Below, in pieces: positions 25,953 through 34,430 of a stretch of 64,000 bases of DNA. The notes beneath the pieces are model-generated. The model did not search any database. It was not told where the DNA came from and saw only the letters and a program-made list of their open reading frames with translations. Numbering within the stretch: the stretch's first letter is position 1; each line of letters begins with the position of its first letter. Made by a program: the position numbers and the translations under genes. Location of the stretch: positions 806,001-870,000 of the forward strand of contig OZ239144.1 of assembly GCA_965194505.1 (NCBI GenBank), read 5' to 3'. Source of the DNA: Hahnella aquatica (GTDB lineage Bacteria; Pseudomonadota; Gammaproteobacteria; Burkholderiales; Burkholderiaceae_A).

Positions 25953-26849
25953 ATGTTCAAAACGTGCGCGATCGGGCTGTTGATGTTCTTGGCCGCGGGG
26001 TCGCTCTGGGCCATTGACCTGGGGCCGGACGATCTGATCGTCCCCAAGCCGGGTATGCGCTACGTGCAGATGGGCTTGACGCACGCCGTGCGCGAAGACT
26101 TCAAAGTCAAAGGAGCGGTCACTCGGCCCGGGATTGGCATGCGCAGTGCTGTTGGCCACCTCCGGTACGGACAAACATTTGAGTGGGCCGGCCAGCCAGC
26201 CGTCGGCTATGCCCAGGTGGCCCATGGTGAGATTCGGCCCACTGGATGGCCAGCCTCGGTCACGCCTGAGCGATCCACGGGCGATCTCTCCCTGTTTCTC
26301 GGGCGTTGGCTTCTCGCCGATCGACTCGCAGGCCGCTATGCAGCGGTGGGGGGCTACCTCGTGCTGCCCACGGGCTCGTATGAGCTTGAGAAGACCATCG
26401 GCTTTAACCGAAACCTCGGCGAGAACCGCGTGCGGGCGGCCTTGCAGGTGGGCTACCACCAGCCCCTCTCATCCACCTGGGGCTGGATGACGGCCGCCGA
26501 TGTGTTGTGGTCTGCTCGAAATGATTCCATCTACAACGCCTTGGGCGTAAGGGGTACCCTGGACCAAGCGCCCATCTACTCCCTCCAGACGGCCTTCGGA
26601 CGGCCGATCACCGAGCATCTGCGGCTGGGGCTTTCCTACTTCTACACCCAGGGCGGTGAGACGCGATTCAATGGCGCAGGCCAGGGCAACGCGCTGCGGG
26701 TGCATCGCGGCATGCTGACCCTCACCACACACGGCCTGAGTGGCCGTTGGATGCTGCATGTGGGCCGAGACATTAGGACCGATACGGGTTTTATCGAAAA
26801 GGAACGCATCATCCTGCGCTACACCACGCGGCTTCCAGACGCGCCCTGA
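25953..26849 (+). CDS. putative outer-membrane beta-barrel protein (phenol MetA-pathway type)
   Basis: The product is 298 residues with a signal peptide (CAIGLLMFLAAGSLWAI). The rest is rich in alternating aromatic and polar residues and ends in alternating strands (RIILRYTTRL), as in outer-membrane barrels. The pattern of FLGRWLLADRLAGRYAAVGGYLVLPTG and later GLSYFYTQGGE recalls the family annotated as MetA-pathway of phenol degradation, whose actual role is unknown. It may be a porin-like channel. It ends 3 bases before the exonuclease gene, so the two may be co-transcribed. Confidence 0.6.
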   Translation: MFKTCAIGLLMFLAAGSLWAIDLGPDDLIVPKPGMRYVQMGLTHAVREDFKVKGAVTRPGIGMRSAVGHLRYGQTFEWAGQPAVGYAQVAHGEIRPTGWPASVTPERSTGDLSLFLGRWLLADRLAGRYAAVGGYLVLPTGSYELEKTIGFNRNLGENRVRAALQVGYHQPLSSTWGWMTAADVLWSARNDSIYNALGVRGTLDQAPIYSLQTAFGRPITEHLRLGLSYFYTQGGETRFNGAGQGNALRVHRGMLTLTTHGLSGRWMLHVGRDIRTDTGFIEKERIILRYTTRLPDAP

Positions 26850-26852
26850 CCG

Positions 26853-28253
26853 ATGGCAGCCCAAGCCCTGGCCTTTGTGGACATCGAGACGTCGGGGTCC
26901 ACTCCCAATCGAGATGGCATCACAGAGATCGCTGTCATTCGATTGGAGGAGGGGCGGGTTCGGCGTTGGGAGCGGCTGATCAACCCAGAGACCGTCATCC
27001 CGAGCTTCATTGAGTCACTCACGGGCATTCGCAACGAGATGGTTGCAGATGCCCCAACCTTCCGAGAGGTGGCTGCCGAGCTGCATGATGAGTTGGCCGG
27101 GTGCATTTTTGTAGCCCACAACGCCCGCTTCGACTACAGTTTCATCAAACAAGGCTTTGCCAGCATCGGCCTGGCGTTTCGAGCGCCCACGCTCTGCACG
27201 GTAAAACTGTCTCGGAGGCTTTTTCCGCTGGAGAGCCGGCACAATCTCGACACCCTCATTGAACGGCATGGGCTTGTTCCGATGGGGCGGCACCGGGCCA
27301 TGGCCGATGCCGATCTGCTCTTGCAGTTCTGGCATGTGCTCGAGGCGTCCATCGGCCCGTCGGCCCTCTGGGATGCGGTGGGCACGCTCACGGCGCGCCC
27401 TAGCCTGCCCTCTCACATCGACCCCTCCGTCATAGACGCATTGCCCAATTCACCCGGGGTTTACCTGTTCTACGGTGATAACGAGCTTCCGCTCTACATT
27501 GGGAAGTCCAAGGACATTCGCGCTCGGGTGATGTCTCACTTTTCAGGCGACACTCGGTCGTCGCGGGAACTCCAGATGTCCCAGCAGGTTCGACGCATTG
27601 AGCATCGAGAAACGGGCGGCGAGGTTGGCGCGCTCCTGCTCGAGGCCGCACTGGTGAAGTCCATGAAGCCCATCTTCAACCGACAGCTTCGCCTCACCCG
27701 GTCGGTCAGTACCTTGGTGCTGGGTGAGCCGGGGGATCTTCCGCAGGTTCAACCGATGGCGGTGGCCGAGGCCATTCGAAATCACCCAGGTCGTTGTCAT
27801 GGCCTCTATGAGACCGTCACAGAGGCCCAGCGCGCATTGCGCGCGATGGCCGAGGCCAACACTCTGTGCAAGGCTTTCCTGGGACTGGAGAAGCGCGCTC
27901 TAGGCCGTTCTTGTTTTGGCTTACAACTTGGTCGCTGCAAGGGTGTCTGCGATGGCCGTGAAGACCCGCGAGAGCACCATTTAAGGCTTTCACTGGTGCT
28001 GACATCGGTTCGTGTGAAGGACTGGCCCTTCGAGGGCGCGGCCTACCTTCGAGAGGGAGATCGCGTGCTCGTCTTTCGTGACTGGGCATTCCTTGGGGAG
28101 GCCCGGGACGAGGATGGACTGCAGGCCTGCTTGTCGGGCGGGCAGTTGGTGCAGTTCGATCGAGACACCTACCGCATCCTGAGCCGGGTGGCGGGCCGGA
28201 TGCTGCCCATTGCGGCGGAACTTCAGGCTTTTTCGTCGCCTGGTGGTGCCTGA
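26853..28253 (+). CDS. DnaQ-like exonuclease fused to UvrC-type GIY-YIG nuclease
   Basis: This 466-residue protein joins two nucleases. Residues 1-170 form a DEDDh 3'-5' exonuclease: FVDIETSGS (Exo I), VAHNARFDYSF (Exo II) and HRAMADADLL (Exo III with His). Residues 200-285 form a GIY-YIG domain like UvrC and Cho: PGVYLFYGDNELPLYIGKS and EVGALLLEAALVKSMKPIFN. A UvrC-like Cys segment follows (SCFGLQLGRCKGVC). UVR and helix-hairpin-helix domains are absent. A repair role is inferred. The 3' end overlaps the convergent CoA-transferase gene by 31 bases. Confidence 0.88.
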   Translation: MAAQALAFVDIETSGSTPNRDGITEIAVIRLEEGRVRRWERLINPETVIPSFIESLTGIRNEMVADAPTFREVAAELHDELAGCIFVAHNARFDYSFIKQGFASIGLAFRAPTLCTVKLSRRLFPLESRHNLDTLIERHGLVPMGRHRAMADADLLLQFWHVLEASIGPSALWDAVGTLTARPSLPSHIDPSVIDALPNSPGVYLFYGDNELPLYIGKSKDIRARVMSHFSGDTRSSRELQMSQQVRRIEHRETGGEVGALLLEAALVKSMKPIFNRQLRLTRSVSTLVLGEPGDLPQVQPMAVAEAIRNHPGRCHGLYETVTEAQRALRAMAEANTLCKAFLGLEKRALGRSCFGLQLGRCKGVCDGREDPREHHLRLSLVLTSVRVKDWPFEGAAYLREGDRVLVFRDWAFLGEARDEDGLQACLSGGQLVQFDRDTYRILSRVAGRMLPIAAELQAFSSPGGA

Positions 28254-29461
28254 TGCACCACCCCTTGATCGATGAGTGAATCGATCTCTTGACGGGTAAA
28301 TCCAAAGGACTCAAGCACCCCAACGGTGTGCTCACCCAGTTCCGGCGCAGGCGTGGGGATTGGCCTTGAGGATGCGCCAAACTTGATGGGATGGCCAATG
28401 CCTTTCACGCGGCCGGCCTTGGGATGAAGGGTCTCCACCACCATCTCGCGCGCAAGCGCTTGGGGGTGGGTCAGGGCCTCTTCAATCGAATGTACTGGCC
28501 CCACCGGCACACCGGCGGAATCAAAGGCATCGATCCACTCCGCGGTTCCCTTGAATGCGAGCACAGCCTCAATCAGCTGGGTCAGTTCCTGCTGGTGCTG
28601 CATACGATCGGAGTTGCTTGCAAAGCGTGGATCGGTTTTCCATTCGGGATGCCCAAGGGTGTCGGCAATGCGTTCCCAGTTGGCCTGATTGGCGCCCCCG
28701 ATATTGAGATGGCCGTCGGCCGTCTTGAATGCCTGATAGGGCGCCGTGAGGGGATGAGCTGATCCAAGTGGCTTGGCCGAGCGCCCGTTAGCGAAAAACA
28801 TCGCCGCCTGCCAGTAGGTCTGCTGCAGACCGGCCTCCATGAGGGAGGTCTCGACGAACTGACCCTTTCCGGTCACGCTCCGCTCCACCAAGGCGGCGAG
28901 AATTCCAACGCAGGCCAGTATTCCAGCATTGATGTCTGCAACCGAGTTTCCAGTCTTGGCAGGTGGTTGCCCCTCAAAGCCGGTGATGCTCATGAGGCCG
29001 GAGAAGCCCTGGGCAATGAGATCGAAGCCGGGCTTATCCGACATCGGGCCGGTTCGTCCGTAGCCTGACACAGCAGCGTAGATGAGTCGGGGATTGACCG
29101 CGTTTAGGGCCTCGTAACCGACGCCAAGTTTCTCCATGGTGCCGGCTCGGTAATTCTCAGTGAGGACGTCAGCCTTCTCAACCATGCGCTTGAGCACCGC
29201 CACACCAGCGGGTTTCTTCAGGTCGATGGCCAGACCCTGCTTGTTTCGATTGAGGATCAGGAATGGAGCGGAGACCCCATTGATCCTTGGCTCGCGATAC
29301 CCCCTTGAGTCGTCACCCGCGGGGAGTTTCTCCACCTTGATGACATTAGCGCCCATGTCGGCAAGCATCATGCCGCAGGTGGGGCCCGCCATGATCTGAG
29401 CAAGCTCCAAGACCTTGATGCCCTGAAGTGGCCCGTTGCGGTCAGAGGCCTTCAATGTCAT
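28223..29461 (-). CDS. CaiB/BaiF family CoA-transferase
   Basis: This is a family III CoA-transferase of 412 residues that moves CoA between organic acids. The opening LQGIKVLELAQIMAGPTCGMMLADMGANVIKVEK is the family signature (quoted in parts: KVLELAQIMAGP, LADMGANVIKVE). The catalytic Asp is expected in GFDLIAQGFSGLM. ENYRAGTMEKLG is also typical. Acid specificity cannot be read from the sequence. It is the last gene of the minus-strand operon and starts on an ATGA overlap with the crotonase gene. Confidence 0.9.
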   Translation of the reverse strand: MTLKASDRNGPLQGIKVLELAQIMAGPTCGMMLADMGANVIKVEKLPAGDDSRGYREPRINGVSAPFLILNRNKQGLAIDLKKPAGVAVLKRMVEKADVLTENYRAGTMEKLGVGYEALNAVNPRLIYAAVSGYGRTGPMSDKPGFDLIAQGFSGLMSITGFEGQPPAKTGNSVADINAGILACVGILAALVERSVTGKGQFVETSLMEAGLQQTYWQAAMFFANGRSAKPLGSAHPLTAPYQAFKTADGHLNIGGANQANWERIADTLGHPEWKTDPRFASNSDRMQHQQELTQLIEAVLAFKGTAEWIDAFDSAGVPVGPVHSIEEALTHPQALAREMVVETLHPKAGRVKGIGHPIKFGASSRPIPTPAPELGEHTVGVLESFGFTRQEIDSLIDQGVVHQAPPGDEKA

Positions 29462-30237
29462 CGACCAACAAACTCTGGGGGCAACTTTGCAAGAAAGGCC
29501 TTGTAACCAATTCGAAAGTCCTCTGTGTCGAAACAGTCAAAGCACTCGTCACGCTCGGATGATGAAATTGGGGAAGCATCGGCCAGGCGCCTTGCGAACT
29601 TCTTGTGCCAACGCGCCACCAATGGCGCACCGGCAGCCACCCGTTGTGCTGTCTCTTGCGCCTCCCGCTCGACCTCACTGTCTTTAACAACCCTTGAGAC
29701 AAGTCCAATTCGAAGCGCCTCGTCGGCATCAAAAATTCGGCCCTCCAATAGAATCTCCAGGGCTTTGGATGGGCCAAGGAGTTTGGTGAGTGGCCCCATT
29801 TCACTGTAGGCCATCACAAGCCCCAGGCGATTGATCGGTGCCCCAAAACGACTCGACTCCCCGCAGATTCGAATGTCGGCCAAGGACGCGATCTCCATGC
29901 CACCGCCGACACAAATTCCATGCACCTGGGCAACAATCGGATGCGGGCAATTGGAGATGGCCGCAATTGTTCGGTGCATGACTTCACCATAGGCAATGGC
30001 CTGACGCTTGTTTGACCGCTCGGTCTCGAACTCGCTGATGTCGTTGCCAGGTGAGAAAGACTTTTCGCCAGCGCCACGGATGAGGATGCAGCGAACACTG
30101 TCATCTGCAGAGAGCCGCTCAAAGGCTGAGCCAAGTGCCTGCCAGAGCGGCTTGGTCATGGCATTGAGCTTCTCGGGGCGGTTGATGGTGAGTGATGCAA
30201 TGTGTCCTTGCCTCGACTCGAGCAGAATGTTGGTCAT
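29458..30237 (-). CDS. crotonase-fold enoyl-CoA hydratase/isomerase family protein
   Basis: The 259-residue product is a crotonase-superfamily enzyme acting on acyl-CoA thioesters. The first oxyanion region (FSPGNDISEFE) and the second (VHGICVGGGMEIASLADIRI) are clear. The first catalytic Glu (GGMEIA) is present, but the second, normally in a PEI motif, is replaced (FGAPINRLGL). It is therefore probably not a standard hydratase; isomerase or hydrolase activity is possible. The ATG at 30237 is preferred over an upstream TTG at 30252. It lies between dctM and the CoA-transferase gene. Confidence 0.85.
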   Translation of the reverse strand: MTNILLESRQGHIASLTINRPEKLNAMTKPLWQALGSAFERLSADDSVRCILIRGAGEKSFSPGNDISEFETERSNKRQAIAYGEVMHRTIAAISNCPHPIVAQVHGICVGGGMEIASLADIRICGESSRFGAPINRLGLVMAYSEMGPLTKLLGPSKALEILLEGRIFDADEALRIGLVSRVVKDSEVEREAQETAQRVAAGAPLVARWHKKFARRLADASPISSSERDECFDCFDTEDFRIGYKAFLAKLPPEFVGR

Positions 30238-30252
30238 CGTGGCAGGCCTCAA

Positions 30253-31539
30253 CTAACGATAGAAGTACTCAACGAGCCCCATGCCGGTGACTGGTACATA
30301 GGTGACGAGCATGAGCACGGCAAACAAGACGCCAATGAAGTAGACATTGACTCGAGTGGTCTCCCAGACGCTGCACTTCGCGATGGCGCTAGAGACCATC
30401 AAGACACTGGCCACCGGCGGGGTCTGCTGTCCGATACCAAGGTTGATGGTCACGATGAGGCCAAAGTGAACGGGGTCGATGCCAACGGCCAGCACCAGCG
30501 GCATCACGACGGGCACCACCAGAATGATGGCTGCTGCAGAGTGTAGAAAGACGCCCAAAAATAGGAACACAATGTTCAGGAGGGCAAGGACCGCGTATTT
30601 GTCCGATGTAAATGCAGAAACCTCGGCTGCCAGTTGTTGCGGGGCGGAGATCTCGGTGAGGTAATTGCCCAGCAGTCCACTGGTGGCCACGAGCAGCATG
30701 ACCACCGCGGTCTGCGTGCCCCCTTCCATGATGGCGGAGCGAAGATGCGCCCAGTCGAGATCTCGGTAGATGACAAGGCCGATAAAGAGTGACGCCAAGA
30801 CCGCCAGGGCAGCCCCCTCGGTCGCCGTGACGACACCGCCGAAAATGCCCCCGAGAATAATGACAGGCAGTAGCAATGCCCAGCTCGCTTCTTTGGTGGC
30901 GATCCAAAGTTTGCGGCCCGAGAATCGCTCCTCGACCGGCAGGTTGTAGCGACGCGCAAAGTAGTAGGCCATCCCCATCAGACCAAAACCACCAATCAGT
31001 CCGGGAACAATCCCCGCCACAAAGAGCTGCACCACCGAGGTCTCGGCCATGACTGCATAGAGGATCATGGGAATCGACGGCGGAATGATGATGGCGAGCG
31101 TTGCAGACGAAGAGGTGACTGCAGCCGCAAACGGCGCCGAGTAACCCTTCTTCTTCATCTCGGGAATCAATACGGATCCCAGTGCCGCGACATCTGCAAC
31201 GGCTGATCCCGAGATCTCGGCAAAGAACAGAGACACGCCAATGTTGACATGCGCCAAACCTCCGCGGATCCAACCGAAGAGTGCGGTGGCCAATCCGACC
31301 AGGCGCCTCGAGATGCCCGATGAATTCATGATGGCGCCCGCCAGAATGAACAAGGGGATGGCAAGCAGTGGGAAGTTGGTGGCGCTTTGGTAGAGCACGA
31401 TGGGCAGGTTCGGCAGAACGTCGAGTCCTTGGGTGAGCACCATGGCGGCCGTGGCGACCACTCCGAGGGCCACAGCGATGGGCACGTTTAGCAACACCAG
31501 GACAAGAACAGTCCCGAACAGAATGACCATGGTCTGCAT
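30253..31539 (-). CDS. dctM: TRAP transporter large permease (DctM)
   Basis: This is the large, 12-segment membrane subunit of a tripartite ATP-independent periplasmic transporter, 428 residues. Typical DctM text is visible: LPIVLYQSATNFPLLAIPLFILAGAIM (in part), FFAEISGSAVADVAALGSVLIPEM and PPSIPMILYAVMAETSV. It uses a sodium or proton gradient with the DctP receptor and DctQ subunit encoded just upstream. It starts 9 bases after dctQ. Confidence 0.94.
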   Translation of the reverse strand: MQTMVILFGTVLVLVLLNVPIAVALGVVATAAMVLTQGLDVLPNLPIVLYQSATNFPLLAIPLFILAGAIMNSSGISRRLVGLATALFGWIRGGLAHVNIGVSLFFAEISGSAVADVAALGSVLIPEMKKKGYSAPFAAAVTSSSATLAIIIPPSIPMILYAVMAETSVVQLFVAGIVPGLIGGFGLMGMAYYFARRYNLPVEERFSGRKLWIATKEASWALLLPVIILGGIFGGVVTATEGAALAVLASLFIGLVIYRDLDWAHLRSAIMEGGTQTAVVMLLVATSGLLGNYLTEISAPQQLAAEVSAFTSDKYAVLALLNIVFLFLGVFLHSAAAIILVVPVVMPLVLAVGIDPVHFGLIVTINLGIGQQTPPVASVLMVSSAIAKCSVWETTRVNVYFIGVLFAVLMLVTYVPVTGMGLVEYFYR

Positions 31540-31548
31540 GGGTTGTCC

Positions 31549-32052
31549 TTAAGCCTGTGGCCGCTGCCGCAGCAGGTCGAATAGTGTCAGGAACTCTGAG
31601 ATCAGAATCAGGACGGCCGAGATCGGAATGACCGATTGAAGGATGTCCATGGTGACCGTTGGGAGGCTGCTCATGGAGTCGGTCGCGAGAATGGGCATGA
31701 TCTTCAAGCCCATCCAGCCCACGAGCGCGAAGAAGCCAATGACTACAAGCTGCCCCAGCACCGAGAACCAGCGTCGAGGACCGGGCGGAAGGAGGTCAAC
31801 AATCTCGGGGCAGCCGATGTGCGCGCGTTTGAAGGACGCCAGGGCAGAACCGTAAAAGGTCAGCCATGCGAGCAGCATGGATGCCACCTCGTCGTACCAG
31901 ACCAAGGGATTCCCAAGCGTTCGAAAGATCACGCCAGCGGTGACCTCAAGAAAGAGCACCACCATGAGGAGCCCCACAAGCCACTCTAAGCATCGACCAT
32001 AGAGCGCGCGAAGGCCCACCGCTGCCGTCTCGGGAACACCGACATGTGACAT
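31549..32052 (-). CDS. dctQ: TRAP transporter small permease (DctQ)
   Basis: The small membrane subunit of the TRAP transporter, 167 residues with four hydrophobic segments. The family pattern is visible in LEVTAGVIFRTLGNPLVWYDEVA and MLLAWLTFYGSALA. It pairs with DctM. It lies 24 bases after dctP and 9 bases before dctM in one operon. Confidence 0.92.
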   Translation of the reverse strand: MSHVGVPETAAVGLRALYGRCLEWLVGLLMVVLFLEVTAGVIFRTLGNPLVWYDEVASMLLAWLTFYGSALASFKRAHIGCPEIVDLLPPGPRRWFSVLGQLVVIGFFALVGWMGLKIMPILATDSMSSLPTVTMDILQSVIPISAVLILISEFLTLFDLLRQRPQA

Positions 32053-32076
32053 CGCAGGGGCCTTCGTTTGCTGCAG

Positions 32077-33081
32077 TTATCGCAGGCTGTTGGCTTTGTC
32101 GATCAGAGCCTGCGCACCTTTCACCTCGGTGCCGAAGTCCTTGTAGATGTCTTTGCTTGCAGCCACGAAAGCCTTCTTGTCGACCTCATTGGACTTGGTG
32201 CCTGCTGCAGTGATCTTGTCAAGCAGCTCCCGGTCTTCCTTGGCCGCTAACTCGTAGACGTAGGCCTGTGTCTCTTTGGCGGTGTCCTCGAGAACCTTGC
32301 GGACATCGGCTGGCAGAGAAGCCCACTTCTTTGAGCCGGCGGTAAGGTAGGCCGGTGTGTAGACGTGTCCAGTCAGGCTGATGAACTTTTGCACCTCCTG
32401 GAACTTTGCTGAATAGATCTGCGTAAAAGGGTTCTCTTGGCCGTCCATCACACCAGTCTGCAGGGCCGTGAAGACCTCCTTGAAACTCATGGGTGATGGG
32501 TTGGCGCCATACTCTTGGAACATGCGAACACGCCACTTGCCCTCGGGCACCCGAAGCTTGATGCCCTTGAGATCGGCCGGCACCACGATCGGGCGCTTGT
32601 TGTTGGTGATGTGTCGGTAGCCGTTCTCCCAGACGCCGAGAATCTTGAGCCCTTTCTTTTCGGCCTCAGGCGCGAGCACGGGCCAGACAATGTCTTTCTC
32701 AATGCGCTGCATGTGCTTCCGATCCTGGACCAGATACGGCAGTTCGAAGATACCGAAGAGGTCAGACTCCGATGTCATGACCGAGGAGGGAAGGGCGAGG
32801 TCGATGGTGCCCAGCTTTAGCTTCTGCACCATTTCCTTGTCACCACCCAACTGGCTTGATCCGAATACGGTCACTTTAGCCTTGCCGGCGAGTTTTGCAT
32901 TGGCCCGCTTTGCGAACTCTTCCGAAGAGAGTGCGAAGAGGGACCCGGGAGATCCAACATGGCCGAGCTTGATTTCAAGTTCTTGGGCCATGAGAGATGA
33001 CTGAGCACCGAGTCCCAGACCAACCATGACGGCCATGGACACCAGTGAGCGACGCGTATTTTGAAAACGGGTTGTTGCCAT
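32077..33081 (-). CDS. dctP: TRAP transporter substrate-binding protein (DctP)
   Basis: This is the periplasmic receptor of the TRAP system, 334 residues. A signal peptide (SLVSMAVMVGLGLGAQSSLMA) is followed by LEIKLGHVGSPGSLFA. The family's carboxylate-binding Arg region is near LRVPEGKWRVRMFQEYGANP, and the GVMDGQENPF segment is typical. Ligands of such receptors are usually organic acids. The ATG at 33081 has an AAGGAGAA ribosome site; a frame extension to 33111 is not needed. Confidence 0.92.
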   Translation of the reverse strand: MATTRFQNTRRSLVSMAVMVGLGLGAQSSLMAQELEIKLGHVGSPGSLFALSSEEFAKRANAKLAGKAKVTVFGSSQLGGDKEMVQKLKLGTIDLALPSSVMTSESDLFGIFELPYLVQDRKHMQRIEKDIVWPVLAPEAEKKGLKILGVWENGYRHITNNKRPIVVPADLKGIKLRVPEGKWRVRMFQEYGANPSPMSFKEVFTALQTGVMDGQENPFTQIYSAKFQEVQKFISLTGHVYTPAYLTAGSKKWASLPADVRKVLEDTAKETQAYVYELAAKEDRELLDKITAAGTKSNEVDKKAFVAASKDIYKDFGTEVKGAQALIDKANSLR

Positions 33082-33122
33082 TGTGGTTCTCCTTATTTTT
33101 GTTGGATGCATAACGACTTGGG

Positions 33123-34361
33123 TTAGGACTGGCTTAAAAAATCGATGGCAGCCTGCATGCCGCCTTTTCGATGGGGCACAGCGCAGTGGGCCAAGCCCAT
33201 CTCGACCCCGCCGAGAGTGCCCAGCAGCGTGAGGTCGTTAAAGTCGCCCAGGTGCCCGATTCGAAAGACCCAGCCTTGTAGCTTTGCCAGGCCGGTGCCC
33301 AGTGACATGTTGAAATGCTCCAGCACGGCTCTTCGGAAGGCATCTGCGTCGTGGTAGGTGCCATCGGACTTCCTGGGCATCACCACAGCAGTCAGCACGG
33401 GGCTGTATTCCTCTGGGTTCTCGCAGAGGATCTCGAGGCCCCAGGCCTTCACAGCCCGCCGGGTTGCTTCGGCGTGCCGCTTGTGTCTTGCGAAAACATT
33501 CTCGAGACCCTCTTCGTAGAGCATGTCGAGGGCCTCTGCCAGACCGTACAGCAGATTTGTCGCAGGCGTGGAGGGCCAGAAGCCGTTTCGGTTGGCTGCG
33601 ATGATCTCTTCCCAGCCCCAGTAGGCTTTGGGCAGTGTTGAGGTACGGCTTGCTTCGAGTGCCTTCGGGCTTACGGCATTAAAAGAGAGGCCCGGTGGAA
33701 GCATGAGCCCTTTCTGAGAGCCCGCAATGGTGACGTCAACACCCCACGCATCGTGCTCAAAGGCGACGCTGGCCATTGACGAGATCGTGTCGACCATGAG
33801 CAATGCTGGGTGACGCGCTGCATCCACGGCCCGTCGCACATCGGCAATGTTGGATGTGACCCCAGTGGAGGTTTCGTTGTGAACGACGCAAACGGCCTTG
33901 ATCTGATGGGTGCTGTCGTCCCGCAGTCGTTTCTCAAGCAGGTTGGCATCGACCCCTCTTCTCCAAGAGCCCGGGATGAAGTCGGGGCGAAGCCCCAGTT
34001 TGTCTGCTAGCTTTTTCCAGAGGGTCGCGAAGTGTCCAGTCTCGACCATCAGGATTTGATCTCCTGGGGACAAGGTATTGACCAGGGCGGCTTCCCAGGC
34101 CCCTGTTCCAGACCCGGGGTAAATGACCACAGGCTGCTGTGTGCCGAACACGGGTTTGATCTGTTCCAGGATTTGCAGCCCGAGCCTTTGAAATTCCGGT
34201 CCTCGGTGGTCGATGGTCGGGAAGTCGATGGCCCTGAGAACTCGGTCTGGGACGTTTGAGGGACCAGGGATCTGCAGAAAGTGCTTGCCCTGACCAATGC
34301 GGTTCAGAGAGGAGCGTGGGTTGATGGGGGAGAATCCGGGAGCGGGGTGATCGCGTTGCAT
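33123..34361 (-). CDS. class V aminotransferase, serine-glyoxylate type
   Basis: This PLP enzyme resembles serine-glyoxylate and alanine-glyoxylate aminotransferases. It has LQIPGPSNVPDRVLRA early, IYPGSGTGAWEAAL, VDTISSMAS and the PLP lysine in AGSQKGLMLPPGLSF. The close homologue BhcA of the beta-hydroxyaspartate cycle belongs to the same family, so the amino donor is uncertain. I used the ATG at 34361; the frame is open to an ATG at 34388. It lies 41 bases before dctP and is probably the first gene of the operon. Confidence 0.85.
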   Translation of the reverse strand: MQRDHPAPGFSPINPRSSLNRIGQGKHFLQIPGPSNVPDRVLRAIDFPTIDHRGPEFQRLGLQILEQIKPVFGTQQPVVIYPGSGTGAWEAALVNTLSPGDQILMVETGHFATLWKKLADKLGLRPDFIPGSWRRGVDANLLEKRLRDDSTHQIKAVCVVHNETSTGVTSNIADVRRAVDAARHPALLMVDTISSMASVAFEHDAWGVDVTIAGSQKGLMLPPGLSFNAVSPKALEASRTSTLPKAYWGWEEIIAANRNGFWPSTPATNLLYGLAEALDMLYEEGLENVFARHKRHAEATRRAVKAWGLEILCENPEEYSPVLTAVVMPRKSDGTYHDADAFRRAVLEHFNMSLGTGLAKLQGWVFRIGHLGDFNDLTLLGTLGGVEMGLAHCAVPHRKGGMQAAIDFLSQS

Positions 34362-34430
34362 CGGGATCATTGTCAACGGGCAACACATGCCGTCAAGAGC
34401 ATAAAAACCCTAACCTGCCATGGCGCGAAT

